From: Flavobacterium sp. HSC-61S13
GTDB taxonomy: Bacteria; Bacteroidota; Bacteroidia; Flavobacteriales; Flavobacteriaceae
Direction of reading: 5' to 3'
Length of the DNA stretch: 64,000 nt
Assembly: GCF_024171535.1 (NCBI RefSeq)
Contig: NZ_JALJZV010000007.1
Span: forward strand, 124,001-188,000
The notes below the pieces were generated by a model that saw only the letters and a program-made list of their open reading frames with translations, had not been told where the DNA came from and searched no databases. Below are positions 16,911-26,305 of this stretch, one piece after another. Position 1 is the first letter of the stretch; every line of letters begins with the position of its first letter. Made by a program: the position numbers and the translations under genes.

Positions 16911-18691
16911 AAGCCATTAAATCTATATCTCTCCAAAAAATATTAAGTTACTCCAAGCCCTACCAAAGTCGGTTTAATTGGGTGATTGTTTGGGCAATAT
17001 CGCTTTCGATATTCGCGGCATTGCGTCCTTATATGCTCAAGCAAACCGTGGACGATTACGTTCAGAAACACGACGGACAGGGTTTACTAATTTATGTAGG
17101 CCTCATGGCTCTTGTATTAATACTCGAAGTGGTGTCGCAATTCTACTTTGTTTATTGGGCCAACTGGCTCGGGCAAGATATTGTCAAAGATATTAGGGAA
17201 CAATTATTCAATAAAATCACCTCATTTAAAATGCGGTATTTTGACAATGAACCCGTTGGTAAATTAGTCACTCGTGCGGTTTCGGATATTGAGTCTATTG
17301 CCAGTATTTTTAGTCAAGGATTATTTATGATTGTCAGTGACCTATTAAAAATGGTCGTGGTATTGGGAATTATGTTTTATATGAATTGGCAATTGAGTTG
17401 TATTGTGATTATTGGTATGCCCATTTTGCTCTATGCTACTCGTGTTTTTCAATTAAAAATGAAATCCGCTTTTCAAGAAGTACGTACTCAGATTTCCAAT
17501 TTAAACACCTTTATTCAAGAGCGTTTGACCGGAATGAAAATCGTGCAACTCTTCACTAGAGAAGAGGTGGAATACGAAAAATTCAAAGACATCAACGACA
17601 AACACAATAACGCTTGGTTAAAAAACATCTTATACAACTCTATTTTCTTTCCGATAGCTGATATCGTTTCATCTTTGACTTTGGGTTTTATTATCTGGTA
17701 TGGCGGAATGTCCATTGCTAATGGGGGGCATTTGACAACATTTGGAGATCTTTTTGCCTATACGATGTTGATCAACATGTTGTTTAATCCACTGCGCCAA
17801 ATTGCGGATAAATTCAATGTGATGCAAATGGGTATCATCGCCGCAGAACGCGTTTTTGAAATTATGGAGATTGAAGACGAAGTGGAAAAAACAGGAACAA
17901 TAGAGGCAGGGCAATTCAATGGTAATATTGAGTTCCGAGACGTTCACTTCAGTTATATACCCGGAGTGGAAGTACTAAAGGGCATCGACCTTAAAATAAA
18001 AGCGGGAGAAACCGTAGCTATCGTCGGATCATCTGGCGCAGGTAAATCTACCATCATCAATTTATTGAATAATTTTTACGAGCTGGACAAGGGAACGATT
18101 TCAATCGATGGCACAGACATTAAATCTTTTACAACTGAGAGCCTGCGCAAACAAGTTGCTGTTGTCCTCCAAGACGTGTTTTTATTTAGCGATTCGATCT
18201 TAAACAACATTACCTTACACAATCCGAATATCACTCGTGATGATGTGATTGCCGCAGCGATCAAAATCGGTATTAATGATTTTATCGAGAGCCTACCTTA
18301 TGGATACGATTACAACGTTAAGGAGCGCGGTATTATGTTGTCCTCAGGACAGCGTCAATTGATTGCATTTTTACGAGCCTATGTCAGCAATCCTAGCATT
18401 TTAATCTTAGATGAAGCGACCTCTTCTGTGGATACCTACTCCGAAGAATTGATACAAAATGCCACCGAATACTTAACACAAGGCCGAACTTCTATCATCA
18501 TTGCACACCGTTTAGCAACCATAGTTAAGGCAGATAAAATCATCGTTATGGATCAAGGTCGAATTGTCGAAATGGGTACTCATCTTGAACTGATTAATTT
18601 ACGAGACGGTTACTATAAAAATCTATATGACTCGCAATTTTCCACCAAAGAGATTGAGCACAATAAACATTTAGATTCCTTAAGAAATTAG
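16907..18691 (+). CDS. ABC exporter, fused membrane and ATPase domains (MsbA/Sav1866-like)
   Basis: A 594-residue half-transporter. Residues about 20-310 form six transmembrane helices. The nucleotide-binding domain has Walker A GSSGAGKS at 374-381, a Q-loop in VVLQDVFLF, the signature LSSGQRQ and Walker B ILILDEATS with the catalytic Glu, then the H-loop in IIAHRL. Homodimers export lipids, peptides or drugs. The signature has S-S-G-Q, a common variant. The coupling to truA is common in flavobacteria; the substrate is unknown. Confidence 0.92.
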   Translation: MKAIKSISLQKILSYSKPYQSRFNWVIVWAISLSIFAALRPYMLKQTVDDYVQKHDGQGLLIYVGLMALVLILEVVSQFYFVYWANWLGQDIVKDIREQLFNKITSFKMRYFDNEPVGKLVTRAVSDIESIASIFSQGLFMIVSDLLKMVVVLGIMFYMNWQLSCIVIIGMPILLYATRVFQLKMKSAFQEVRTQISNLNTFIQERLTGMKIVQLFTREEVEYEKFKDINDKHNNAWLKNILYNSIFFPIADIVSSLTLGFIIWYGGMSIANGGHLTTFGDLFAYTMLINMLFNPLRQIADKFNVMQMGIIAAERVFEIMEIEDEVEKTGTIEAGQFNGNIEFRDVHFSYIPGVEVLKGIDLKIKAGETVAIVGSSGAGKSTIINLLNNFYELDKGTISIDGTDIKSFTTESLRKQVAVVLQDVFLFSDSILNNITLHNPNITRDDVIAAAIKIGINDFIESLPYGYDYNVKERGIMLSSGQRQLIAFLRAYVSNPSILILDEATSSVDTYSEELIQNATEYLTQGRTSIIIAHRLATIVKADKIIVMDQGRIVEMGTHLELINLRDGYYKNLYDSQFSTKEIEHNKHLDSLRN

Positions 18692-18768
18692 CTGTAAATC
18701 ATTAGATAATTACAGAATATTCAAATAAAATCAATTGAAAAGAACTTTTAATTACGAAAGTTTTAATA

Positions 18769-18792
18769 ACGAAATTAAATGATTAATTTCGT
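18769..18792. promoter_or_regulatory. perfect inverted repeat upstream of lpdA
   Basis: ACGAAATTAA, 4 bases, then TTAATTTCGT. It lies 27 bases before the lpdA start, where no clear -7 box is seen. A partial copy (TTACGAAAG) lies about 15 bases further upstream. It could be an operator or a leader hairpin; there is no T run, so a terminator is unlikely. Confidence 0.45.
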
Positions 18793-18819
18793 AGCTGAAT
18801 TATACAGAAACACATAGAT

Positions 18820-20211
18820 ATGAAATTCGATATTATTGTATTAGGAAGTGGTCCTGGAGGTTATGTAACTGCCATCAGAGCATCACAATTAGGCTTTAAA
18901 GTAGCTGTTGTAGAAAAAGAAAACTTAGGTGGGATTTGCCTTAACTGGGGATGTATTCCAACGAAAGCGCTTTTAAAATCTGCACAAGTTTTTGATTATT
19001 TAAAACATGCTTCTGACTATGGTATCAACATAGATGGATCTTTTGATAAAGATTTCTCTGCTGTAATTGCACGTTCAAGAGGCGTTGCTGACGGTATGAG
19101 CAAAGGTGTTCAGTTTTTGATGAAAAAAAACAAAATTGAAGTTATCAATGGTTTTGGTAAGGTAAAAGCAGGTAAAAAAGTAGACGTAACCGACCAAGAT
19201 GGTAAGGTAACGGAACTTTCAGCAGACCATATTATCATTGCTACTGGTGCTCGTTCAAGAGAATTGCCTAATCTTCCTCAAGATGGTAAAAAAGTAATCG
19301 GATACCGTCAAGCGATGACGCTTGCGGAACAACCTAAGAAAATGATTGTAGTAGGTTCAGGTGCCATCGGTGTTGAATTTGCACATTTTTATAACGCTAT
19401 GGGAACGGAAGTAACGATAGTGGAGTTTCTACCAAACATTGTTCCTGTTGAAGATATCGACGTTTCGAAACAATTTGAGCGCTCGTTGAAAAAAGCGGGA
19501 ATTAAAATCATGACTAATGCTTCTGTTGAAAAAGTGGACATCACTGGAACAGGAGTTAAAGCAACGGTTAAAACAGCTAAAGGAGAAGAAATCCTAGAAG
19601 CAGACATCGTTTTATCTGCTGTGGGTATCAAATCTAATATCGAGAACATCGGATTGGAAGAAGTGGGTATCGCTACAGATAGAGATAAAATCTTAGTTAA
19701 CGATTTTTACGAAACCAATATCCCGGGTTATTACGCTATTGGAGATGTAGTTCCTGGTCAAGCTTTGGCTCACGTTGCTTCTGCTGAAGGAATCCTTTGT
19801 GTTGAAAAAATCGCTGGTCACCATGTAGAGCCATTGGACTATGGAAATATTCCTGGTTGTACGTATGCTACTCCAGAAATTGCCTCTGTGGGAATGACTG
19901 AGCAAAAAGCAAAAGATGCTGGATACGAAATCAAGGTGGGTAAATTCCCTTTCTCGGCTTCTGGAAAAGCGAAAGCTTCTGGAACTCCTGACGGTTTTGT
20001 AAAAGTAATTTTTGATGCTAAATACGGAGAATGGTTAGGATGCCACATGATCGGTGCTGGAGTTACGGATATGATTGCAGAAGCAGTTATCGCTCGTAAA
20101 CTGGAAACAACGGGTTATGAAGTATTAAAAGCAGTTCACCCTCACCCTACTATGAGTGAAGCGGTTATGGAAGCTGTTGCTGATGCTTATGGCGAAGTGA
20201 TTCACCTATAA
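18820..20211 (+). CDS. lpdA: dihydrolipoyl dehydrogenase
   Basis: This 463-residue FAD enzyme reoxidises the lipoyl groups of pyruvate/2-oxoglutarate dehydrogenase or the glycine cleavage system. It has the FAD motif GSGPGGYVTAIRA, the redox-active disulfide GGICLNWGC (Cys40/Cys45), the NAD site VVGSGAIGVEFAHF, and the C-terminal active-site HPHPTMSEAVMEA with His-Glu. Length is typical. No E1/E2 subunit genes lie next to it, so it stands alone as a shared E3. Codon use is strongly GCT/GGT/GTT-biased, which suggests high expression. Confidence 0.96.
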   Translation: MKFDIIVLGSGPGGYVTAIRASQLGFKVAVVEKENLGGICLNWGCIPTKALLKSAQVFDYLKHASDYGINIDGSFDKDFSAVIARSRGVADGMSKGVQFLMKKNKIEVINGFGKVKAGKKVDVTDQDGKVTELSADHIIIATGARSRELPNLPQDGKKVIGYRQAMTLAEQPKKMIVVGSGAIGVEFAHFYNAMGTEVTIVEFLPNIVPVEDIDVSKQFERSLKKAGIKIMTNASVEKVDITGTGVKATVKTAKGEEILEADIVLSAVGIKSNIENIGLEEVGIATDRDKILVNDFYETNIPGYYAIGDVVPGQALAHVASAEGILCVEKIAGHHVEPLDYGNIPGCTYATPEIASVGMTEQKAKDAGYEIKVGKFPFSASGKAKASGTPDGFVKVIFDAKYGEWLGCHMIGAGVTDMIAEAVIARKLETTGYEVLKAVHPHPTMSEAVMEAVADAYGEVIHL

Positions 20212-20230
20212 TCTTTCTTAAATATATTAC

Positions 20231-20264
20231 AAAGAGCTGTTTCATTCATTTGAGACAGCTCTTT
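20231..20264 (+). terminator. terminator of lpdA
   Basis: 14-base arms starting AAAGAGCTGT with a single G-U pair, a 6-base loop, and a T run (CTTTTTG). It lies 20 bases after the lpdA stop. Confidence 0.88.
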
Positions 20265-20390
20265 TTGTTTACAAATTTTCTAATGTTGGATCATATATCC
20301 GTACTACAAGATGTAATTTCCCTAATTACAAACTTTATCATACATTAGGATTTGCTTTCGAATAAGTAGTAGGCAAATCAACCAATCGAC

Positions 20391-20957
20391 TTATTTACCC
20401 AACCAATTCGCTAATATTTGCTTGCCCATCGGGGTCAAAATACTTTCTGGATGAAACTGCACAGCACATACATCATAATCCTTGTGCCTTAGCGCCATGA
20501 TGATACCTTGCCCATCCACAGCCGTCACTTCTAAACAATCCGGCAAGGAATTGACATCCACCGCCCACGAATGGTAACGACCTACTTCAAATTGATTGGG
20601 AAGCGATTTAAACAATACTTCGTCTGATACCGTAACCGTGATCGCTGTAGCGATACCGTGAAACGGTTTGTTGAGATTGACCAAGCTACCTCCAAAAACC
20701 TCGGCTATGGCCTGTTGTCCCAAGCAAACGCCCAAAATACTTTTGGTCGTGGCATATTTTGCAATAACTTGTTTTAACAATCCCGCTTCCGATGGAATAC
20801 CCGGACCGGGTGAAAGTACTATTTTATCAAAATACTCCAAATCTTCGATAGCAAACTCGTCGTTTCTATATACCACTACTTGTTCTTCTAAATCTTGAAG
20901 ATAATGTACCAGGTTAAACGTAAAACTATCGTAATTATCAATGACTACTATTTTCAT
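20391..20957 (-). CDS. pabA: aminodeoxychorismate/anthranilate synthase glutamine amidotransferase
   Basis: The start is the ATG at 20957 (MKIVVIDNYDSFTFNLV); the 41 codons before it are unrelated. The 188 residues form a class I glutaminase: LSPGPGIPSEAG near 48-58, nucleophile Cys78 in GVCLGQQ, and the His169-Glu171 pair in VQFHPES. It supplies ammonia to PabB or TrpE. The remote pabB at 1-914 is a plausible partner, and sequence alone cannot separate PabA from TrpG. No other trp or folate gene is adjacent. Confidence 0.88.
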   Translation of the reverse strand: MKIVVIDNYDSFTFNLVHYLQDLEEQVVVYRNDEFAIEDLEYFDKIVLSPGPGIPSEAGLLKQVIAKYATTKSILGVCLGQQAIAEVFGGSLVNLNKPFHGIATAITVTVSDEVLFKSLPNQFEVGRYHSWAVDVNSLPDCLEVTAVDGQGIIMALRHKDYDVCAVQFHPESILTPMGKQILANWLGK

Positions 20958-21390
20958 TATTATTTTTTGTATAGATACTACAGAGACACCATCATTAAAT
21001 AAAAGTCCTGAAAAATCAAACGCGATCTCGAACTCAAACACGACCTCAAAGATACTGTTTTTCCAAAGTATCGTTCCCACATCATTTTTTAAATATTTCT
21101 CGTTGTTTAAGATTTTTATCCCAACCGTCCTATTTAAAATGACATACAGTATCGTATTCTCGTAAAAGTGCTAAACCTACCTCGTATTTATTAATCCCCC
21201 CCTTCCTTAAAAAAAAACGTTTTCCACAAAGATTTTACAGACGTAATTTGGTTTCTTTTCATAAAAATAGTTTTTGGTCACTATTTCCTCTTCAAAAAGA
21301 AAATCAGTAAAAGCAATCACTGACTCCACAACTATTTCCTCTTAACTGTAAAAATTAGCTAAAATAATATTAATGTTTTGCAAAACTATA
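20958..21390. other. gene-free stretch before ohrR
   Basis: About 430 AT-rich bases with no convincing gene. A 74-codon plus-strand ORF (20941-21165) overlaps the 5' end of pabA, is low in complexity and is not supported. AT tracts and a T/C-rich stretch at 21190-21340 show no strong hairpin. Confidence 0.6.
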
Positions 21391-21419
21391 TTGTGCGCAA
21401 TCTAATTTATATACCTTTG
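21391..21419 (+). promoter_or_regulatory. promoter of ohrR-ohr
   Basis: TTG at 21391-21393, an 18-base spacer, then TACCTTTG at 21412-21419. Directly after it, 21420-21435 (TTGTATAATTATATAA) is a near-palindrome covering the expected start of transcription, a likely OhrR operator. Confidence 0.6.
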
Positions 21420-21441
21420 TTGTATAATTATATAAAACAAG

Positions 21442-21867
21442 ATGGTAGATCAACTAAATCTCAAAAATCAGGTGTGTTTTCCGGTCTACACCTTGGCGAA
21501 AGAGATCATCAATCATTATCGGCCTTTATTAGATGAGCTTGATCTCACCTATTCGCAATATTTGGTCTTGATGGTACTTTGGGAAAACGAAGAGCAAACG
21601 GTAGGTCAGCTCGGAGAAAAACTAGTTCTCGATAGTGGAACCTTGACCCCACTATTAAAACGGATGGAACAAAAAGCTATGGTTGTGCGTAAACGCAGTG
21701 ACCAAGACGAACGCGTCGTCAAACTATCTTTAACAGAAAAGGGGAAACAACTAAACGATCGGGCTAAAGAGATACCGCATCGTTTGATGGATTCGATGAA
21801 AATAACAGAAAATGAACTTGTAGAATTAAAAGATATAATCACTAGAATTTTAAATAAACAACTATGA
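21442..21867 (+). CDS. ohrR: OhrR-type MarR repressor
   Basis: A 141-residue winged-helix regulator sensing organic hydroperoxides. It begins NQVCFPVYTLAKEI, with the conserved peroxide-sensing Cys12 in the OhrR-specific setting, then DLTYSQYLVLMVLWE and the DNA-binding helix-turn-helix and wing (LDSGTLTPLLKRME; RSDQDERVVKLSLT). Oxidation of Cys12 releases it from DNA. It has no second conserved Cys, which fits the one-Cys subclass. Its stop overlaps the ohr start by four bases, so it likely controls its own operon. Confidence 0.92.
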   Translation: MVDQLNLKNQVCFPVYTLAKEIINHYRPLLDELDLTYSQYLVLMVLWENEEQTVGQLGEKLVLDSGTLTPLLKRMEQKAMVVRKRSDQDERVVKLSLTEKGKQLNDRAKEIPHRLMDSMKITENELVELKDIITRILNKQL

Positions 21868-22286
21868 AAACATTGTATACAATTGGAGCCACTGCTACTG
21901 GAGGTAGAAATGGTCAAGTAAAAAGTGAAAATGGAATTTTAGCACTTGATGTACGTATGCCAAAAGCATTAGGAGGAGCAAACGATGATTTCACCAATCC
22001 TGAGATGTTATTTGCCGCAGGCTATGCTGCCTGTTTTGACAGTGCATTAAACTTGGTAATTAAACAAACCAAGATAAAAACAGGAGAAACCAGCGTAAAA
22101 GCCACGGTAAGCATCGGTCAATTAGGAGACGGTGGATTCGGTCTTGCTGCGGAATTACATGCAAATATCCCAGAAGTAACACTGGAGGAAGCGCAATCAT
22201 TGATAGAACAAGCACATAAAGTATGTCCTTATTCCAATGCCACGCGTGGAAACATGGAAGTTAAACTCAGCGTTTCAAATCAATAA
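21864..22286 (+). CDS. ohr: organic hydroperoxide resistance protein
   Basis: This 140-residue OsmC/Ohr-family thiol peroxidase reduces organic hydroperoxides, using lipoylated proteins as electron donors in studied cases. The reactive Cys57 is in YAACFDSAL and the resolving Cys121 in VCPYSNATRGN. The N-terminal TATATGGRNG pattern marks the Ohr rather than OsmC branch. Adjacent ohrR makes the assignment secure. An lpdA gene nearby at 18820 could supply dihydrolipoyl reductant, an inference only. Confidence 0.95.
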   Translation: MKTLYTIGATATGGRNGQVKSENGILALDVRMPKALGGANDDFTNPEMLFAAGYAACFDSALNLVIKQTKIKTGETSVKATVSIGQLGDGGFGLAAELHANIPEVTLEEAQSLIEQAHKVCPYSNATRGNMEVKLSVSNQ

Positions 22287-22452
22287 ATAGATGATATATA
22301 CTAGTAGTAAACATTATAGTTTCTCGGGCACCGTTTTGTATCCTTTAAATGGAAGTGTTTGCATGGGAAACTGCTGCTAGAAAAACATTCGTTCATAGGG
22401 ACTTCTTGTATTGCTATCCCTGTTACTTATACTAATTTCAAAATAAAACAAA

Positions 22453-23085
22453 ATGTCGTTAATAGAAAATTTAAACTGGAGACATGCGGTGAAAGCGTAC
22501 GATCCAACAAAAAAAGTAAGTCAAGAAAACATTGATAAAATAGTCGAAGCAGCTCGTTTAGCACCTACTTCTTCAGGACTACAGCCCTTCAAGGTTATAG
22601 TAGTCAAAGATCAAGCTATCAAAGAGAAACTCGCTGAAGGAGCTTTAAACCCAGAGTGTATGAGAGATGCTTCTCATGTAATCATTTTCGCTGCTTGGGA
22701 CAGATATACCGCAGAAAGAATCGATAAGGTCTATGACTTTACCACCGATGAGCGCGGCTTGCCACGAGGTCGTTTTGGCAGTTATACCGACAAGTTAAAA
22801 AGCATCTATCTGGAACAACCGGCTGAGCTCAATTTTGCTCATACAGCCAGACAAACCTATATAGCCTTGGGACTAGCCTTAGCTCAGGCGGCTGAATTAA
22901 AAATTGACACTACACCGGTAGAAGGTTTTAACAACGAGCTGGTAGACGAGATACTCGATCTTAAAAAACATGGATTAAAAAGTGTTTCTCTGATGTATAT
23001 CGGATATGCCGACTTTGAGAATGACTGGATCAAGCATATGAAAAAAGTTAGAACTCCGAAAGAAGAGTTTGTACTAGAATTCTAA
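22453..23085 (+). CDS. NAD(P)H-dependent nitroreductase-family oxidoreductase
   Basis: This 210-residue FMN flavoprotein is of the NfsB/FRase type. It opens with LNWRHAVKAYDPTKKVSQENIDKI and has APTSSGLQPFKVIVV, the FMN phosphate-binding Arg/Ser segment. The C-terminal KKVRTPKEEFVLEF closes the family pattern. It can reduce nitroaromatics, quinones or flavins; the natural substrate is unknown. It sits after ohrR-ohr in the same direction, but a 166-base gap suggests a separate unit. It may join an oxidative-stress group. A terminator follows at 23092. Confidence 0.88.
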   Translation: MSLIENLNWRHAVKAYDPTKKVSQENIDKIVEAARLAPTSSGLQPFKVIVVKDQAIKEKLAEGALNPECMRDASHVIIFAAWDRYTAERIDKVYDFTTDERGLPRGRFGSYTDKLKSIYLEQPAELNFAHTARQTYIALGLALAQAAELKIDTTPVEGFNNELVDEILDLKKHGLKSVSLMYIGYADFENDWIKHMKKVRTPKEEFVLEF

Positions 23086-23091
23086 CAAACA

Positions 23092-23118
23092 AAAAAGCCA
23101 CTCAATGAGTGGCTTTTT
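23092..23118 (+). terminator. terminator of the nitroreductase gene
   Basis: AAAAAGCCACTCA and TGAGTGGCTTTTT arms separated by a single A, seven bases past the stop. It lies directly beside the tRNA-Arg 3' end, so it may serve both directions. Confidence 0.85.
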
Positions 23119-23124
23119 CTTAAG

Positions 23125-23198
23125 TGATCCAACCAGGATTCGAACCTGGGACCTACTGCTTAGAAGGCAGTTGCTCTATCCAGCTGAGCTATTGGACC
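23125..23198 (-). tRNA. tRNA-Arg (anticodon TCT)
   Basis: Reverse strand. The acceptor stem GGTCCAA/TTGGATC has one G-U pair, the D arm is AGCTCAGCTGGATAGAGC, and the anticodon stem ACTGC/GCAGT has loop CTTCTAA (anticodon TCT, reads AGA/AGG). The T arm is CCAGGTTCGAATCCTGG and the discriminator base is A. CCA is not encoded, as usual in Bacteroidota. Confidence 0.95.
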
Positions 23199-23602
23199 TC
23201 ACTTAGGATATGTTGTTATTGCCTTTTAATACAATCTGAATTCTTATTTTAAAGCTATTTTCACAAGGGAAATCGACCAAAAAGTTCGAAATTTCAACGG
23301 TGCAAAGGTATTCCCTTTTATTCTACTACGCAATTATTTTAATGGTTTTTTTAAAAAAGAAAATATCACACCAGTACACTAGTCTTTTTGGCTTTTTATG
23401 GTAGAAACTGCCGCCATATAAAGCAGTAGTAAGAAACTCATTGCATATTCAACAACAGGCTACAGCAGCATTTTGTCCAAACATGAAAGAAAGTTACTCT
23501 TAAGGAGGGTATTTCATCAACAACGAAACAAATAGTGTTTTTTATCGATCCACCGACTTTAATTTTTTATAGGATCGGCAGTTGTGATACTCCGTATTTT
23601 CG
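23199..23602. other. gene-free stretch between tRNA-Arg and the SDR gene
   Basis: About 400 bases without a gene. It is AT-rich. No direct repeat of the tRNA 3' end is visible, so there is no sign of an element integrated at this tRNA. Confidence 0.55.
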
Positions 23603-23610
23603 TACCTTTC
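23603..23610 (+). promoter_or_regulatory. -7-like box of the SDR gene
   Basis: TACCTTTC, one base off TAnnTTTG, with TTG at 23582-23584 giving an 18-base spacer. The start codon is at 23663. Confidence 0.35.
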
Positions 23611-23662
23611 TAATTCCAATTTCTAATAAATTATTTATAATTACAGTTAAAAAACTACTCCA

Positions 23663-24364
23663 ATGGAACTAAAAAACATCAAAGCAATCATCACTGGTGG
23701 AACTAGTGGTATCGGTTATGAAACGGCTAAAATGCTAAGAAGTCACGGTGCTCAGGTAGTCATTTGTGGCAGAAAAGAGGCTAGCGTGCAGCAAGCAGCA
23801 ACGGCACTTGACGTAAGGGGATTTACAGCAGATGTCAGTACAGAAGCCGATGTATTGGCCTTGTTTGAATATGCTATATCCGAGATGGACGGACTCAATG
23901 TATTGATCAATAATGCGGGTATTGGCGGATTTGCTAAACTGATCGATGCGACTACAGCCGATTTCCAAAAAATCTGGGAAATCAATGTCAAAGGTTTATT
24001 TATGGCTGGGCGTGCAGCAGCACAACATTTTATGACACAAGATCACGGCAATATCATCAACATCGGATCAACCGCTTCTCAACGTGGGTTTGCCAACGGA
24101 TCGGCCTATGTAGCTAGTAAATTTGCCGTTTCAGGGCTTACAGAATGCTGGCGTGCGGAATTACGCCCACATAACGTTCGCGTGATGCAGGTAAATCCCA
24201 GCGAAGTGCTAACCGATTTCGGTACCAAACTCGGCCTACCTCAACAAAAGGAGGAAGGCAAACTAAAACCAGAACAAATTGCACATGTAATACAGGCCAT
24301 GCTCAGTATGGACGATGTCGGTTTTATTCCCGATGCTGCTGTTTGGGCTACAAATCCCTGGTAA
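23663..24364 (+). CDS. short-chain dehydrogenase/reductase
   Basis: This 233-residue Rossmann-fold oxidoreductase has the NAD(P) motif TGGTSGIGYE at 11-20, NNAGIGG near 90, the catalytic Ser in IGSTAS and the YVASK catalytic Tyr-Lys. The substrate cannot be told. It resembles FabG-like 3-ketoacyl reductases. It lies convergent to an AraC regulator (24419-25243), and the two genes may be functionally related, which is not shown by the sequence. Confidence 0.9.
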   Translation: MELKNIKAIITGGTSGIGYETAKMLRSHGAQVVICGRKEASVQQAATALDVRGFTADVSTEADVLALFEYAISEMDGLNVLINNAGIGGFAKLIDATTADFQKIWEINVKGLFMAGRAAAQHFMTQDHGNIINIGSTASQRGFANGSAYVASKFAVSGLTECWRAELRPHNVRVMQVNPSEVLTDFGTKLGLPQQKEEGKLKPEQIAHVIQAMLSMDDVGFIPDAAVWATNPW

Positions 24365-24418
24365 TATATTAGGAGTATTTAGATAGCACAACAAGACAAG
24401 GAAACTTTCCTATTTAAA

Positions 24419-25243
24419 CTAACTTTTTTGTTCTCTATAAGTACGAGGGCTCAAGGCGGTATGTTTTCGAAAGTACCTGCAAAAAGTGGTGGCATCAGCA
24501 AAATGCAACTGATGGGCAATCTCATACACCGGTAAATCGGTACCCTGCAAAAACGACTTGGCCTTGATAATAACCATTTCCGAAATGACTTTGGAAGCAG
24601 AAATCCCTGTTCGTAGGCGAATCAAAGTAGTAAGATATTTAGGAGTAAGTTTTAGTAAATCGGCATAAAACTGTACCGATCGCTCTGTCATATAATATTG
24701 ATGCACCGAATTGTAAAACTGAAACACAGCGATATCTTTTCGCGAGGAAGGCTCTAACAACGCTTCTTGCTGTTGGTAAAAGACATTGATTTGTCCAATT
24801 AGCGAAAACAACAAATACTTGATGATTTGAGGGTGAAATTTGGAATAAGAATTATCAAAATTGCTTTTTAACAAGTCAAAATACGTTTGGTAACTGAGCC
24901 GATTATCATCACTCAACGAAATTATCGGTTGGGAAAACAGGGTTTTTAAAAAATTGTAATCCGACGGCAACACCAATTCCGAGATATCATTAAAATCGAA
25001 CAACAAACAACAAAAGGAACTGTCGCTTTCCAAATTCTTTACCTCTACGATACTTTGAGGTAAAACCGTTAGCAAATCACCTGCCTTTAGCGTGGTTTTC
25101 TGTAAATTTACCTGAAGCTGTACCGAACCTTTAACACATAATGAAATCAAGATTCCCTTGCTATTGTAATTTGCCTCATAAAATACATCTGGCAATATAT
25201 CAGCTGTATACATAACCAATATACGATCTCCTATCGTTTTCAT
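24419..25243 (-). CDS. AraC-family transcriptional regulator
   Basis: A 274-residue protein with an N-terminal cupin-like sensor (residues about 20-110, with LKAGDLLTVLPQSIVEV) and a C-terminal double helix-turn-helix (about 175-272, with QFYADLLKLTPKYLTTLI and HFADATTFCRYFRKHTALSP). The effector is unknown. It is convergent with an SDR gene and divergent from the GNAT gene at 25394, either of which could be the target. Confidence 0.88.
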   Translation of the reverse strand: MKTIGDRILVMYTADILPDVFYEANYNSKGILISLCVKGSVQLQVNLQKTTLKAGDLLTVLPQSIVEVKNLESDSSFCCLLFDFNDISELVLPSDYNFLKTLFSQPIISLSDDNRLSYQTYFDLLKSNFDNSYSKFHPQIIKYLLFSLIGQINVFYQQQEALLEPSSRKDIAVFQFYNSVHQYYMTERSVQFYADLLKLTPKYLTTLIRLRTGISASKVISEMVIIKAKSFLQGTDLPVYEIAHQLHFADATTFCRYFRKHTALSPRTYREQKS

Positions 25244-25393
25244 TACTGCATTTTTTTATAGTGACTGTGATAACTTTTAGTTGATTCCGATATAAAGATA
25301 CACATAAACGACCTTTTGCACATTTTTATCAAATTATAATCTATCGCAAATCGAGAAAGCCTTCGCAATTTTGCAGCAGTAAAAACAAGAACT

Positions 25394-26305
25394 ATGGAAA
25401 CTCATATAGTAATAGTAAACGGAACGGAATATTCCTTATACAAAAATTACCAAGATCACGAAAAATTGCGCTTGAAGTTTAATACAATGACAAGAAATTT
25501 TTGGGGATTTGATTTTGAAAATTATTATCAATCTACTTTTTGGGATGATACCTGCTGTATATATACCCTTTTTTCAGATGGAGAAATCGTAGCACACACT
25601 ACCCTTACATTGTTTAAAACCCAATTACATTCCAAAGAAATGCTGTTGGCACAGCTGGGTACAGTAATGACCGCTGAAAAACATCAAAGAAAGGGATTGG
25701 CGCGTTTTTTAATGGAATACATTCAAGGGGAATGGGCCGATAAAGTAGACGGAATGTTTTTATTTGCCAACGATACGGTAACGGAATTTTATCCAAAATT
25801 TGGATTTGTTCCAGTAGAAGAGTTTCAAGCAAGCCTTAACGGTGTTTTTGCTAATACGGGGCAAATCATACAACAGCTAAATCTGGATCGTTCTTCAGAC
25901 TTGGAACTCTTTGAAAACTACGTCGAGCAATCCATCCCTACTGCTGCGCTAAATACCAATAATAAAGGTTTGGCTTTCTTCTATACCTATGCCTATCCAG
26001 AATTTGGCTATAAACAAGCTATATACTTTTTGGAACAATTAAAAACCATAGCCGTGGCAGAGATGGAAGAAAACACTTTAAATATAGTACAGCTCTATCA
26101 GTTGGAAAGTTGCCCTATCGAAAACGTGATCAGTGCTTTGGCTCACACTCCTGTAACAAACGTACGTTTTGGCTTTACCCCCCTGGGATTAAACACCCCT
26201 TTTGAGCGCTATAAAGATGAAGACCTCACTTTGTTTGTATCCGAAAATCTCGCAGCAGTATTTAAACAACAACAGCTGATGATTCCCTTGCTGTCTCATA
26301 CCTAA
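25394..26305 (+). CDS. GNAT N-acetyltransferase
   Basis: This 303-residue protein has an N-terminal GNAT domain (residues about 60-150) with the acetyl-CoA signature TVMTAEKHQRKGLARFLMEY, of the Q/RxxGxG/A type. The remaining C-terminal half (about 150-303) is a less conserved region resembling a second, degenerate acetyltransferase. The substrate is unknown. It is divergent from an AraC gene. A CAATTTTG at 25366-25373 is one base from the -7 consensus. Confidence 0.8.
   Translation: METHIVIVNGTEYSLYKNYQDHEKLRLKFNTMTRNFWGFDFENYYQSTFWDDTCCIYTLFSDGEIVAHTTLTLFKTQLHSKEMLLAQLGTVMTAEKHQRKGLARFLMEYIQGEWADKVDGMFLFANDTVTEFYPKFGFVPVEEFQASLNGVFANTGQIIQQLNLDRSSDLELFENYVEQSIPTAALNTNNKGLAFFYTYAYPEFGYKQAIYFLEQLKTIAVAEMEENTLNIVQLYQLESCPIENVISALAHTPVTNVRFGFTPLGLNTPFERYKDEDLTLFVSENLAAVFKQQQLMIPLLSHT

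Noticed and set aside
20941..21165. 74-codon plus-strand ORF before ohrR
   Set aside because: It overlaps pabA antisense, is low in complexity and has no promoter.
23125..23198. tRNA-Arg as an integration site
   Set aside because: No duplicated tRNA 3' end or integrase gene is seen nearby.
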